A stretch of 64,000 nt of DNA from Acanthamoeba sp. SK_2022b. Taxonomy: Eukaryota; Discosea; Longamoebia; Acanthamoebidae. Under the pieces are notes generated by a model. The model saw nothing but the letters and a program-made list of their open reading frames with translations. It searched no databases and was not told where the DNA came from. Positions 1-10,561 of this stretch are shown piece after piece. The stretch covers positions 92,277 to 156,276 of the forward strand of contig JANDJZ010000068.1 of assembly GCA_027943245.1 (NCBI GenBank). Direction: 5' to 3'. The translations under genes were made by a program, and so were the position numbers. Numbering within the stretch: position 1 is the stretch's first letter; each line of letters opens with the position of its first letter.

Positions 1-1
1 C

Positions 2-1555
2 AGCCGGCGCAGTCGTCGAGCGCACGCCAAGCGAATGCCGCAGGTCTTTGACTGGAAGGAGCTCTCGGAAGCGCTCGTGAAGGAGGAGGAGCTGTCCGGC
101 GAGGTCGACAACATATCTACGCCTCGTGTGGCCGAGGTGGACAAGGACATGGACAAGGACAAGGCCTGCGCGCCCAAGGAGGAGTCTGTCTCGGATGTCG
201 AACAGGGGCGAGAGCAGGAGCAGGAGCAGGAGCAGGAAATGCTGATCAACTGGATGAAGCAGCGGACGATGGCCAAGGTGCTCCGGGAATTCCTCAGGTT
301 CCAGAACTGCACCTACCCGCTGCCCAAGAAGCACGAGAAGACGAGGCGCAAACTCAGGGGCAAGCTCGAGCGCAAGTCGGGCGTCATGGACCACTCGGAC
401 ACGAGCGTTGCCAAAGAACCCACCGCCAGCACGCTGCTCTCGTCGGGGACGGCGCTCGAATTCGACCCCAACGCCGACGACGCATCCGATGCTGGGGTGA
501 GCACGCTCTCGGAGGAGATCCGCGACATGCTGCGCGAGATGCGCCTGCCGCCGGACATCGCCAACGTCCTGGACCTGTCCACCTACCTGCCCTCTGGAGC
601 ACCGCCCGTCCCGCAGCTCCCGCTCACGCAGAGTGCCGGCGCTCGCACGCCCCGCGGCTCGTCGTCGACGGGCACCTCGCCGCGCTCGCGCTCGGCCACG
701 TCGCTCTCCCCCGCGTCCAATCGCGCCTCGGTCGCGTTGGAGTCCCTTGCCCACGCACCGGAGGAGCGCTTCAAGTCGCCGCGCTCGACCGTGGTCGCTA
801 CCTCGCGCACGCCTCCCTCGCTTTCACCTCGCGGGCCCAGCGTGAGCATCAAGCGTACCACGTCGATGCCCACCATTACGGTCGCCGACGAATCGGCCTC
901 AGGAGCCAGCGCCGCGCGCCTCGACCTCTCGGCGGCGGCGGATGCCTTCACCCCGCGCGCTCCGCTGGAGCGATACCCCGAGCTCTTCACGATGAAGAAG
1001 CTCAAGCTCGACGACTCTCTCCTCTTCGAGCTCTCGCTGCACCTCGAGCCGAGGACCGGCTCGCAGGTGGTCGGGGCGCCCGACAAGAAGGCGCTGTTTG
1101 TCATTTCGCCGCCGGCCTCGCCGGCCGCGACGCCCTATCGAGCGCGCAACAAGATCGACCGCACGGCGGTCGGGCTCGAATCGGACGAGTCCCGTGCCGT
1201 TGATGATGCGGCCTCCGCCAGCACGAAACCGCTCTCAATCCAGAGCTCGAAGAGCAGCGACGCCATCGGCCCCATGTCGACAAACGCAAAGAACGAAATC
1301 GGCGAGGAAGACCGTAGCGAAGGCAGCAGGCCGCGATCTAACACGACGAGCGTGCTGCCTGGGCGGTCTGGCGAAGATTCGACCAGTGCAAAGGGAGCGG
1401 CCCACGAGGGAAAGAAGAAACGACGAAACAAGGACGACGCACCCAAGGCCAAAGAAGTCGTCGGTGATGAGGAGTGCCACGAGGTAGACGCAAAGAAGGG
1501 CAGCAAGACACGCAAGCTCAAGCGTGGCAAAAGTAAGGAGCGACTTGATGCCTAA
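2..1555 (+). CDS. Unrecognised disordered protein, C-terminal part (5' end outside window)
   Basis: This is a long open frame ending in TAA at 1553-1555. The first ATG is at 35, but the frame stays open to base 2, so this may be the last exon of a longer gene rather than a complete 506-residue protein. The first 120 residues are acidic, with an EQ-repeat (EQEQEQEQE) and a basic stretch rich in K and R. The middle is dominated by Ser, Pro and Thr with many SP/TP sites, as in phosphorylated disordered linkers. The C terminus is a Lys/Arg-rich tail (KKKRRNKDD, KTRKLKRGKSK) resembling nuclear localisation clusters. No enzymatic domain is visible. G/C-ending codons and the lack of stops over 1.5 kb support coding. 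Function is unknown. Confidence 0.7.
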   Translation, partial: SRRSRRAHAKRMPQVFDWKELSEALVKEEELSGEVDNISTPRVAEVDKDMDKDKACAPKEESVSDVEQGREQEQEQEQEMLINWMKQRTMAKVLREFLRFQNCTYPLPKKHEKTRRKLRGKLERKSGVMDHSDTSVAKEPTASTLLSSGTALEFDPNADDASDAGVSTLSEEIRDMLREMRLPPDIANVLDLSTYLPSGAPPVPQLPLTQSAGARTPRGSSSTGTSPRSRSATSLSPASNRASVALESLAHAPEERFKSPRSTVVATSRTPPSLSPRGPSVSIKRTTSMPTITVADESASGASAARLDLSAAADAFTPRAPLERYPELFTMKKLKLDDSLLFELSLHLEPRTGSQVVGAPDKKALFVISPPASPAATPYRARNKIDRTAVGLESDESRAVDDAASASTKPLSIQSSKSSDAIGPMSTNAKNEIGEEDRSEGSRPRSNTTSVLPGRSGEDSTSAKGAAHEGKKKRRNKDDAPKAKEVVGDEECHEVDAKKGSKTRKLKRGKSKERLDA

Positions 1556-1595
1556 GCGACCTCCTCTGTTCAAATCGTATTTATTCTGGTGTAAC

Positions 1596-1601
1596 AATAA
1601 A
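1596..1601 (+). promoter_or_regulatory. Possible polyadenylation signal AATAAA
   Basis: AATAAA lies 41 bases after the stop codon of the first gene, in a locally AT-rich stretch before the convergent end of the RasGAP receptor gene. Position and sequence fit a poly(A) signal; use is inferred. Confidence 0.4.
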
Positions 1602-1645
1602 AATAACCGGTTTTCCATTTTCTGCACAACGTTGGCCCGAGCAGC

Positions 1646-4600
1646 TCACACCTGATCAGAGGCTGCATGTTTGTTGAGGACCCGGCGCAGCTCCTCCGCG
1701 ATCTCCTCGCCCTCATCGCTGCTACTCCGCAGCTCGGTTTCCACACTGCTAAGGTTGGCCTCCAAAAAGCTTCGCAACTTGATGAGCGAGTCGTTGCGCA
1801 CTCGTTGCGGCACCTGGTGGAGACAACGTGCGGTTGGTGGTTGCGTTAAAAGGGCAATAGGGATTCTGGAGAGGGAGGTGGCTGTACGGTTATGTCAGTG
1901 AGCTTGCCGTGGTCGGGATGCTCCACCACCTGCTCGTAAAATCGACTCAGGGCTGGTTTGTTGGAGGTGATGAAAGTGTTGAGCTTCTCCATGTAGGCCT
2001 CCTTGGCGCCCGGCAGCGTGTCGTTGGCCAGGTTCTGCAGCACCTTGGTCACCAGGATCAGCTGTCGCTGCGCCATCTGCCATCATTCCCACCAAACCAA
2101 TCAATCCTCAGTAACTGATGCGCCACTTAAGTGATTGGGGGCTGCCCCGGGGAAGGGGTGGAATGAGTGGTGGGCACAGTACGGGGTGAGGCGCGTCGTC
2201 AAGAAGCCCGTGGAGTTGAGGAGCGAGGAGAGCCGGACAGATGAGGCGGAGGAAGAAGAACCCGCCCATGGCTCGGAACACGGCCTCATCGCTGAACTTC
2301 TCCGACACCTGTGTGTCATGGCGATCGCGTTAACGAGATCGCGCTCCCCTTAGAGTCAAATGGAAGCGCTGGGAGGCGAACGTCGTCATGAATGCGGCGG
2401 ATGAGCATGCGCAGTTCTCGCGGCAGGCTCTTCTCGCTCTGCATGATGAGCTTGAACATCTTCTGCGCTGTGAGCCACAGCTCGAGCGTGTTGATGTCCA
2501 GGTCCGACGCCTCGTCCAGTTTCTGTCGCACGCGAGTGCCACCGCCGGTGTCAGGTTGTCCACCAGCAGGGCGGTAGAGAGCAGGAAGAGAGAGGGAGGC
2601 ACCTGAGGGTCGAGCTCCATGGAGGAGGCGCCAAGAATGTCCAGCGACACTGCGCTCTCGTCGTCCTCGTCCAGGTGGTCTCGCTCCACGTGGTACTTCT
2701 TGCCAAACACCTTGGACCTGCTGGAAGCGGTTCCGCGAGACGAGCTCGCTCCATCGCCGTCGCCAGCGCCAGAATCCAGCGCGTTGTCATTGAGCGAGTG
2801 CACCGACAGCACTAGCACGTGCCACAGATACCTGCGTAGACGCGGCTGTGTCAATGCCTTGGCGCGGCGAGGCGTTGCGCGATTAGGGTACCTCAGAGCG
2901 ATCATGCGCATGTACAGGGTGAAGAGCTTGGCCGCTGCGCTGTTCGACCTGAACAGAGTGCCCTCCTCGTCGGCGATGCCAACCTCTTGCCTGATGCTGT
3001 TGGCAACCAGATTGTAGGCCTGGAACTGGCCGGCCAGCACTCGCAGCAGCGCCCGATACACCTGCGCGCGCGATGGTCGGTGTGAGATATGGCGGAACGG
3101 GCACACAACGGCGGCGGCGGTGATGTGTACAGTGTCCTTGTCGCCCGGACCAGCGACTGCACAGATGGCCATGGCCAAGCGGTGATCGGGGCTCGCCAGC
3201 AGTTGCTCCAGTTGACGATACTCCTGCGCCCGGCCCGTTGAGAAGAGGATGTTCATTCCACAGTAGAGCCCTCTGAAGGATAGGTGAGGCGACCGTGTAC
3301 CTCGATCTGCTTCTTGGGCAGGGTGACCTCGCCCTTGACGTCCCCGAAAGCCACGGCCTCGTAGTCTGGCTGCTTGAGCTTCCGATACGCCGCTGCCCTT
3401 CGGCGCCGACTCGCCACGATGGCGGCGATGGCGACGGCCAGCAGGAGCAGCACGCACAGGAGGAGGCCACCGCCGACGCCTCCCACGATGCCTCCAATGA
3501 GCGCTGCGTCCGACGAGCCTCCGTCGCTGTTCCCCGATCGGCGTTTCACGAGTAAGCAGCCAGAGCGAGAGCTGCCGGGGCTGGCGATGTGAGAGGAGGC
3601 GTACGAGGAGGGGGCGAGAGAGTCGCCGAGGACGATGGTGAAGTTGTTGCTGTAGGCGGTGCCGCCTGTCGTGTAGACCAGACAGCGGACGATCGCGCCC
3701 TCCCAGTCTCCGGTGCCGTTGACGAGCAGCGTGCTGAAGGTGGCTCCCTCGATCGAACGGAAATCCTGCGCACAGTGCGCGCTAGCGTCAGGTGTTGTCC
3801 TCTCAGTCTTGAGTGCGCCCACACGCGCCCGTGTACCTCGACTTCGACCTCTTCTCTTTCGGTCACACCGCCTCTCACAGCGTGCATGCTTTCGCTGTTG
3901 ACGAACGCCCTCTGCCAAGCATTTCCCTGAGTCAGCGCCAGAGCAGCTTGGTGGGTGAAAAGGTACCATTAGAAGAGGGTGGTAATCGTAGACGCTGCGT
4001 GCGGTGATGTTTGTGTTGGTGGTCTGATTGACGGTGACGTTAACCAACATCTGCCATTGGTAGGAAGGCAACGGCAAGCTCTTGCCCTCGACCGAGATCG
4101 CGAAGTCCACCGCACCCGCTGCGATCACATGACAGTCCGCGATTGAGCACACCTCAAACACCATCACATCACACGACACGCGCTTGACGTACTGGGGACC
4201 CGGATTAACGGGGAGGTAGGCTGTCGCACAAGCTCAGGCCTGCTCGCTGTTGCGCTGAGTGACAGGGTCACCTCACTCGCGATCTCCCCGTCTGAAACGC
4301 ATACCTTCAGCTGTGCTTCACATAAAACACAAAGATGTCGTTTAAGTACTGCTCGAGCGCTATTTCCGGAGGCTTTGGCTCAGGCGCACCGTGGAGACGC
4401 TGACATCAACGAGCGACAGCATAGTGCTTCTCGACTCTGGTGACTGCACCACGACCCCGCCGCATGTCGAGCTCAACGACTGCCATTGGTATGAGAAGGT
4501 CTTGTCGGCGGCGCTTTCTTGCGGCAGGCCGGAGAAGGCCTGGAAGGAGTCATTGACCACCACGCTCATGGCCACATCGGTGAAGGCCTGCGCCGTGTAT

Positions 4601-5909
4601 GACGAATCAAGCGGCACGCCCTGCGTTTCTGTAGTTGGTTGGTGGTTGTAAGCCAACGAATTGGCTGTTCGACACAATCACCGGCTTGAAATCCGCATGG
4701 AAGGCAAGTCCCTACCAAATTGAACAGAGGGCGCATCGTTGGCATGGGCGCCAGTGGAAAGGAGCGCGATCTCCCGAGCAGTGAGTGAGTGATCATAGAA
4801 CTTTAACTGCCATGAACACATGATTAGTGGTGTCGCACCATCTCACGACTGGGGCAGGGAACGCACTTCATCGATGGTGCCTGGCCACGGGTATGCGCCG
4901 CCAACTGAGCCCACTTCGACGGTTGGGAACGCGTCCGAGAACATCATGCTTGGCCACACTGCGCAGCCCTGGGAGCGTTGCGCAGGCAAGAATGAGTGTC
5001 TGGCGATATGGAGCTCAGCACTAAGGCCAAGACGGTGCAAACCGCGTACCGAGGCGAGTGTGTTGTTTACATACGTGCACACCTTCTGTCCGTCGTACAC
5101 GCAAGCTACGTGATAGCCGACATTAAGCTGTAGGGCGATCGGGGCGACTGCTTGCACGCCGGAGCCCGTTGCAGACAGGAGCGTGCAATAAACCTTTGAA
5201 CGGTCAGTCAGGCTGTGAAAGGGCACAGAGGCAAAGATCGAGCGTGCATGAGCCCAGAAAGAGTGATGGAAGAGGAGGGAGAGCTCACCCCGGGCGTCGG
5301 GCCGTAGTTAGAGGAAATGTACAGCATGTTTATGAGGCTGGGTTGATGCAGCATGTAGGCCGCGTCGGTGGCGTTTCTCAAGTTGATAAAAAAGCTGACG
5401 GAAAGCGTGGTGCCGTACGGCACTCGTTGAAATAGGTTTTGATACAAGTCTGGCAACAAAGACAACCCGGGTTAATTAACTGTAGCAACGCCCAAAAGAA
5501 GCAGGCGCTCTGCATACCCATGGAGCCAGTCCCAGGGAGAAGACATCCTCCGGATACGCACCCCTCCGAGGTGATGCTGCTCCCCCTCAGCACCCCGGCT
5601 GCAAGCCACGGGAAAATGAGCGTTTGCAACGCGAGCAGCTTCAAGAGTGATCAACTTTCGCAAGCGTACGGTTCACAACGTTGGGACAGTAGCCACTCAG
5701 CCCTTCTGTGACGGCGCGGCCGCTTCCTGTTTGAAGATCAGTCGTGAGGTGAAAGTTCTCCGGACCACTTGCCAAGTAATCAATGGAGAGAAGGTTTGCG
5801 CACCGTCAAAACTGTAGTAGGCAACAAGAGTTGGGCAAACCAAGTTTGGCCCACAAGCTCCGAAGATGGCCAGGGCCAAAGCAAGCCTTGCTAGCCCCAC
5901 GCACTTCAT
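1646..5909 (-). CDS. Single-pass receptor: LamG-like ectodomain, transmembrane helix, cytoplasmic RasGAP
   Basis: This is a multi-exon gene starting at ATG 5909 and ending at TGA 1646-1648. The N terminus is a signal peptide (MKCVGLARLALALAIFGACG) followed by LVAYYSFDG, typical of LamG/concanavalin-like lectin folds. That fold continues at 5230-4850 with HVACVYDGQKVCTYVNNTL and GTIDEV. Two later segments (about 4600-4370 and 4180-3790) each contain SYQWQ and look like repeated beta-sandwich domains. A Gly/Leu/Ala membrane helix (LLLCVLLLLAVAIAAIVA) with an RRRR stop-transfer lies near 3480-3400. A 77-nt intron (about 3297-3221) joins QIE to EYRQLEQLLASP in phase 0, so the RasGAP belongs to the same protein. 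The RasGAP domain shows the arginine-finger region (GTLFRSNSAAAKLF, near 2950) and FFFLRLICPAL (near 2250). Inference: ligand- or surface-controlled inactivation of Ras. The ectodomain exon joins are less certain than the GAP half. Confidence 0.8.
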
Positions 5910-6091
5910 GCGAGTGTGATGATAAAAGAAGAAGTTCTCTCGGCCGACTTTTCTTAGTTCCTACCGGCGATAGGCTGGCAATCGGTTGAGTGTCCAGTTA
6001 ATTAATGCCCTTGGTATTAAAGAACGGGATTTCTAAGACCTCAGGAAAACAATTCAGAAATACAGCAATAAAGAAAATAAAGAACATAAAG

Positions 6092-7223
6092 ATGCACAGA
6101 TCGTGGGGGCGTACTCTGCGGCTGAGAGCTCCAGTGATACTGACAGCTTCTTGCGGGCATGCCAGCGCTATTCTAGCTTCACGACCCACGAAGTATGGCC
6201 TTTTGCGATATGAAGATGAAGATTATGGAGGAGGAATCACCGAGGTGAAGGAACTGCATGGACATGAAGAAGGAGCCCCTTCCGAAAAGCGTGTGCTCGA
6301 GCTGACAAGACAGTGGGCCGACAAGGTCGTGGTGGGTCTGCGGCTGTGCCCGTTCGCCCGCGTGGACGAAACCCGCGTCGTCTGCGTGCCCCCGGACAGG
6401 GCGCGCGACCTCAGTTCCTTCCTCGCTCTCCTTCGCGACGAAGTCCAGGTCCTCCACGATCAACCGCAGGTCGCGCTCTCTCCTCCCTCCACGATCACTG
6501 CGCGCTCCGTTTGCATTGATCAGCGGCTGGCTGGGTTTGTGCCCAGGTGGCGAGCACGTTGGTGGCGTTGCCGCACGTGAAAGACTTTGAGCGGTTTGAG
6601 CTGTTCAATGCGGCGGTCAACATCGCCACGGAGGACCTCTCCACGGATGAGGACGGCAATGAGAGTACGCCCAACCCTCTTTCCCTTCATGTCCTCCGCC
6701 ACCACTTGCCCGGGTTGGCTCTCATCCTCGTGCGCCATGGCCGGGCTGGCGATGCCATCCAGTCGAAACCGTACACAGGTAAGGCTGTCCTCGGTGCGGG
6801 CGTTATGTGACATGTGCGTTGGTGTCTCCCTAACTCTCGTTGTTCCTCTGAATCACACACACACACAGTTTCATCCAGGGTTCAGATACGAAGGTGAGGA
6901 GGAGGACTCGGTGTCCAACTACACCAGCCGGTCGCCCTACCCCACCGTGCATCTCATCCGCGCATCCCTCATCACCGCCGCACGCGAGGTACCCACTCCC
7001 CTGTCCGCTTTGCGTGTGGCCTGGCTGTGCGCTGCTCACACGCCACGGACAGAAATACGGCGAGGACTACCTCGTGCGCTTGCCTGCGGCCAACGCCAAG
7101 CGGCTGCAGGGCCTGGGACTGGCGCAACTCCGCAAGCTGTGCCCATCGCCTGGGTCTCGCGCCGATGGCGACTCTGCCGACTCGCGTCCTCGAATGAGCC
7201 CAAAGAAGCCTGCGAGGCGATGA
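6092..7223 (+). CDS. DUF1415 family protein, probably mitochondrial
   Basis: Four exons are read: 6092-6469, 6547-6778, 6879-6988 and 7053-7223, all with GT-AG borders and continuous frame. Family signatures are in order: WADKVVVGLRLCPFA (exon 1), LALILVRHG (exon 2) and NYTSRSPYPTVHLIRAS (exon 3). DUF1415 proteins are known mainly from bacteria and have no established activity. The start is placed at ATG 6092, giving a basic, hydrophobic, acid-free leader (MHRSWGRTLRLRAPV) resembling a mitochondrial presequence. An in-frame ATG at 6005 lies in AT-rich DNA and is less likely. The gene diverges from the RasGAP receptor gene across about 180 bp. The bacterial-type family in an intron-bearing amoeba gene suggests organellar or lateral origin, which is inference. 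Confidence 0.8.
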
Positions 7224-7412
7224 GACGCATGCTCCCCGCACACCAACCCACAAGGCTCGTGATGTGTACACCAGCTGAAGCACGTCGTCAGCCGTAATCG
7301 TTTTGTACAGAGAGGCGCGTCTATGAACAAATTGAACGTCGTCCTGGTGAGGCGAGTGTTCGGACAGGAGAGGGACGGGGAAGGAACGGTGAATGGCGGA
7401 GGAGATGACGCA

Positions 7413-8867
7413 TCATGCCGACAAAAATGATGGCGATGCCAGCCCGTCGCTGTAGCCTGCGGGGCACGAATGTTCGGGGATGACCGCATGACAGTAGACG
7501 AGCGCCCACACCTGCACGAGCGCCGCCAGGAAGACCAACACGTGCCAGATTACGTGGCTTTGGCACTATACACCCATCCGCACGCATCGCTTCGTGTGTG
7601 AGAGATTGCTTGGCCGTTGCGTGTGAGTGTGTGGACGTACGGAGTAGTCGAATACGCCTGGCGCCCATCGCTCGGGAATCTGGGACACGTAGATAACAGC
7701 GGCGACGGAGTAGATGACGCCCATCAGCAGCACGAACCGGCCGATGCGCCAGACGAACCAGATGTTGCCGTCCATGTACACCAGGTGCCCCACCGGAATC
7801 AAACTGAACCAGCCGAACAGCAGGTAGAACGCTGCACCCACGTTGCAACACTGGTGAGCGCTTGCCTCAGCCCTTCACCGGGTCGTGAGTCATGTGTGCT
7901 TTCTGTGCGGTATGCGGCGGGGGGCGGGTACAGGTGCGCAGAAAGCGAGTGTGGGGCTGCGAGAAGTAGGGAATCCAGGACAAGGCCAGGCCAATGACGC
8001 CGAACGCCGAGATGGTGACCATGTAGAGATCCCGCCACCACGGCACGCAGTGAAAGCCCCTGCCAGCACAGCCCACAGCGCAGGTAGGCGTGAATGCTTG
8101 AGGGGGGGGGGGTGATGCGAAGGGCTGCGTACCAGTAGACAAGCGGGAGGTAGGAGCCCACGATGAGGAGAGATATGCCAGAGTAGTCAAGCGTGGCCAG
8201 CCGTTTGTAGGCGCCCGGCGAGGTGCAGTTGAACAGGTGGAACACAGTCGAGCACACCATCGTGGTCACCGCACACGCAAAGTAGATCCCGAACAGCACG
8301 ACGTCCGTCGTGGTGGGCGAGGTGAGCGATCGAATGGTCGGATTGAAGAGGCCGATGAAGATAAGCGCGCCCAACAGGTCTAAGGTTGCACGTCTGAGCG
8401 TCCGGCGTAGAAAGCATGAAGGAGGGTTGGTCGGGAGGGAGAGGGGTGCACGTACGAGTCCAGATGTTGAGTGTTTCTGAGATCGGGAGACGCGAAGCGG
8501 GCAAGTCAGTGAGTAGGCGGAGCAACAGTTGAGCGGGGGAGGGAAGGAGGAAGCTCACCGTTATGTTTATGGAACAGACTGCGAGCGCACAGCTTCCAAC
8601 TGCGCACGCCATTTCACAATGTAAGCGTGCGCGTATGAAGTGTTGGTGTGTGCGTGTTTACCTGTAGGAAACGCGGTAGCCGGTGAGGATGTGTCGGTTG
8701 TACTGGAGGAATGGCGGCACCTCGTGGTAGCACTTCAGTCCTGCCACGTCTGTCTTCGTGTCCATCACCTTCACCTGGTCCTCGGCGAGAACGCCGGTGG
8801 TCTTGCCATTCAGCTTCCGCTTACGGGGCGCAGCACCATGATTCGGGACGTGGGCAGGTTTCGACAT
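7413..8867 (-). CDS. PAQR family seven-transmembrane protein (adiponectin receptor/hemolysin III-like)
   Basis: The start is ATG 8867 (MSKPAHVPNHG) and the stop TGA 7413-7415. Short exons join in phase: PPFLQYNRHILTGYRVSY, then SLFHKHN, ETLNIWT, HLLGALIFIGLF and onward. These match the PAQR entry motif (P-FL--N--I--GYR) and NIWTH. The conserved metal/hydrolase-type residues are present: Ser and His in STVFH, Asp in LDYSGI, and HxxxH in HVIWH near the C terminus. Seven hydrophobic segments can be counted. PAQR proteins are membrane receptors or ceramidase-like lipid hydrolases of plasma or internal membranes. The ligand here cannot be told. The C terminus (CPAGYSDGLASPSFLSA) is read from 7490 to 7413. 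Confidence 0.88.
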
Positions 8868-9218
8868 GCCTGGTCAGGTGGCAGAGCGTAAGGGCAACAC
8901 CACTGCCACGGCAGCAAGGCCCCAAGAAGGGCGTAGAGTTATTATTTGATTTATTGTTTAGATTTATGCACATCAATGGCTATCCACAATAGGGGGGAAA
9001 GGGTGGTTGAAGCAGTCCAAAAGACGCGTGTGTGTACCTGTGGCTTTGGTTGGGGAAGAACGAAATCAACAAAAAAGCAGCTTGGTCAGCGGAAAGCGGA
9101 CAGCTGCCAATTGAGCGAAAACCCGATTGAACGCATGGAAATTGGCTTGGGGGGCACGAATAATATGATTTTACAAAATATGTAACATATCTCTGTTTGT
9201 ATTTGCTGGCCCAACACA
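8868..9218. other. Intergenic, head-to-tail
   Basis: This 350-bp gap lies between the start of the PAQR gene and the end of the HAM1-like gene, both on the minus strand. It is AT-richer than the flanking genes, especially 8940-8975. No RNA gene or convincing exon was seen. Confidence 0.6.
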
Positions 9219-10094
9219 TCAAGCAGCACGAGAGCGTGCAATCTCGAGAAGCCTATCATGCAACTTGCCCAATAGCTTCTGTCGTTGCGTGGGATACCTG
9301 CACACCAGCTTGTTAGCAAGGCGGGACAGGGCCTTGGGCGCCGGCAACGCCTCGTACTTTAACTTCTCCTCTGGCGCCATCTCCTGGATGTCGCCCAGCA
9401 GCAGACCATATTCATCCACGAAGAAGAGACTCTCCATGGGGAACCCCGGAATGCGCATCGGATCGGCCTCCTCAAGGATGCTTCCCTCTAACACTCCTTC
9501 GAAGAACTCGGCCTTTGGCTCGCCGCCGTCTTTATGCGCCACTCCCTCTGGCGGAATCATTGCCATTACGGAGCGGAACTGCGCCTTCCTGGGATGTCGC
9601 CAACACGCTCAGCAGCGCTTTGGTTGTATCAGCATCAGTCGGTAGAGGTGGTACCGATTGGTATGGCCGTTCATACGGGCGAGGCAGTGAGTGATGATCT
9701 CCTCGTCGGTCATGGAGGTGACGCCGTCCTTCCACCGGCGCACCTTGATGCCAGGCTCCCCGTTGAGTGCCTCGATGGCCAACGCAGTGTCATCGGCCAC
9801 CACGACCGTCAGCGAACGACGCGTGTCGACACTGGGCGAGGCAGGCGATGGAAGGAGGCGGAAGTGCTCGCGAGCCTTCTTGGCTGCATTGCCCTCCAGC
9901 GTGGGTTGGTCTTCGTCAACATCAATGATGGGCAGACCGGCACCCGACGGCGACACCACCAAGAACCGCACCCAGTTGGCAGCCTCACTCTGGCGTGCCT
10001 CAAAGTACTTGCGCACTTCGGTGAGCTTGCCCTCGTTTTGAGTGCACAGGACCACACGCACCTCGACACTTCCTCCTTCCGGTCGCTTGGCCAT
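9219..10094 (-). CDS. HAM1/ITPA-type non-canonical purine NTP pyrophosphatase
   Basis: Two exons are visible. Exon 1 (10094 to about 9654) begins MAKRPEGGSVEVRVVLCTQ and carries TQNEGKLTEV, the family T-N--K--E nucleotide-binding signature. VVVADDTALAIEALNGEPG follows, corresponding to the usual ADDSGL-------GEPG active-site segment. A 66-nt intron (GTACCACC...ATCCCAG) joins NR to KAQFRSVMAMIPPEG in phase. Exon 2 contains IPGFPMESLFFVDEYG (the GF-YDPLF equivalent) and ALSRLANKL. Family enzymes hydrolyse ITP, dITP and XTP to monophosphates, cleansing the nucleotide pool in the cytosol. Several canonical residues are changed (DDSGL to DDTAL, YDP to MES), so specificity may differ from standard ITPA. 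Confidence 0.8.
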
Positions 10095-10561
10095 TGTGCG
10101 GGGCTTCGGTTAGGAGGGACCGAAACCCGTTTTTGTTGTCGTGTTGTTGGCAGGTGAAGACACGCTGAGAAAAACCTCAGAACGTTGCACGTTTTAGGGG
10201 AGGGAGAGTCGTGCGAGCCGGTTGGGTGTGAGATGAAAGTGGTTTATTGAGGAAGGAGGAGGCTACATTACATCGAATGTGCGCCGTAGTGGCAAAAAGG
10301 GCTTCACATGTACAAGCCGTGGCAGGATAAGTGAATGAATGAAGCACTCGCGAGTGAGGAGGCGCAGGGAGCTTGCCCGGAAAGGAAAAGAAAGGTAAAC
10401 TTAAATAAAAGCAACCGACCAGGAAGCCTTGCGGCCACCTTCGCTCCGTACTGATTCGATCGATTCGAGGGAAGCAGCAGTAGCGAAGGAAGAAGAAAGG
10501 CTGACGCAGAGAGTTGGCCGAGCGAAGAACCTCCGGGGGCGCGTTCCGCAAATCGAGCGGA
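10095..10561. other. Intergenic, head-to-tail
   Basis: This 467-bp gap lies between the start of the HAM1-like gene and the stop of the F-box gene. It probably holds the F-box 3' UTR and the HAM1 promoter. No further gene was seen. Confidence 0.6.

Noticed and set aside
3253..3300. RasGAP as a separate gene starting at the Met near 3255
   Set aside because: A GT-AG intron of 77 nt removes the stop codon and joins the juxtamembrane and GAP frames exactly, matching the way other introns here behave.
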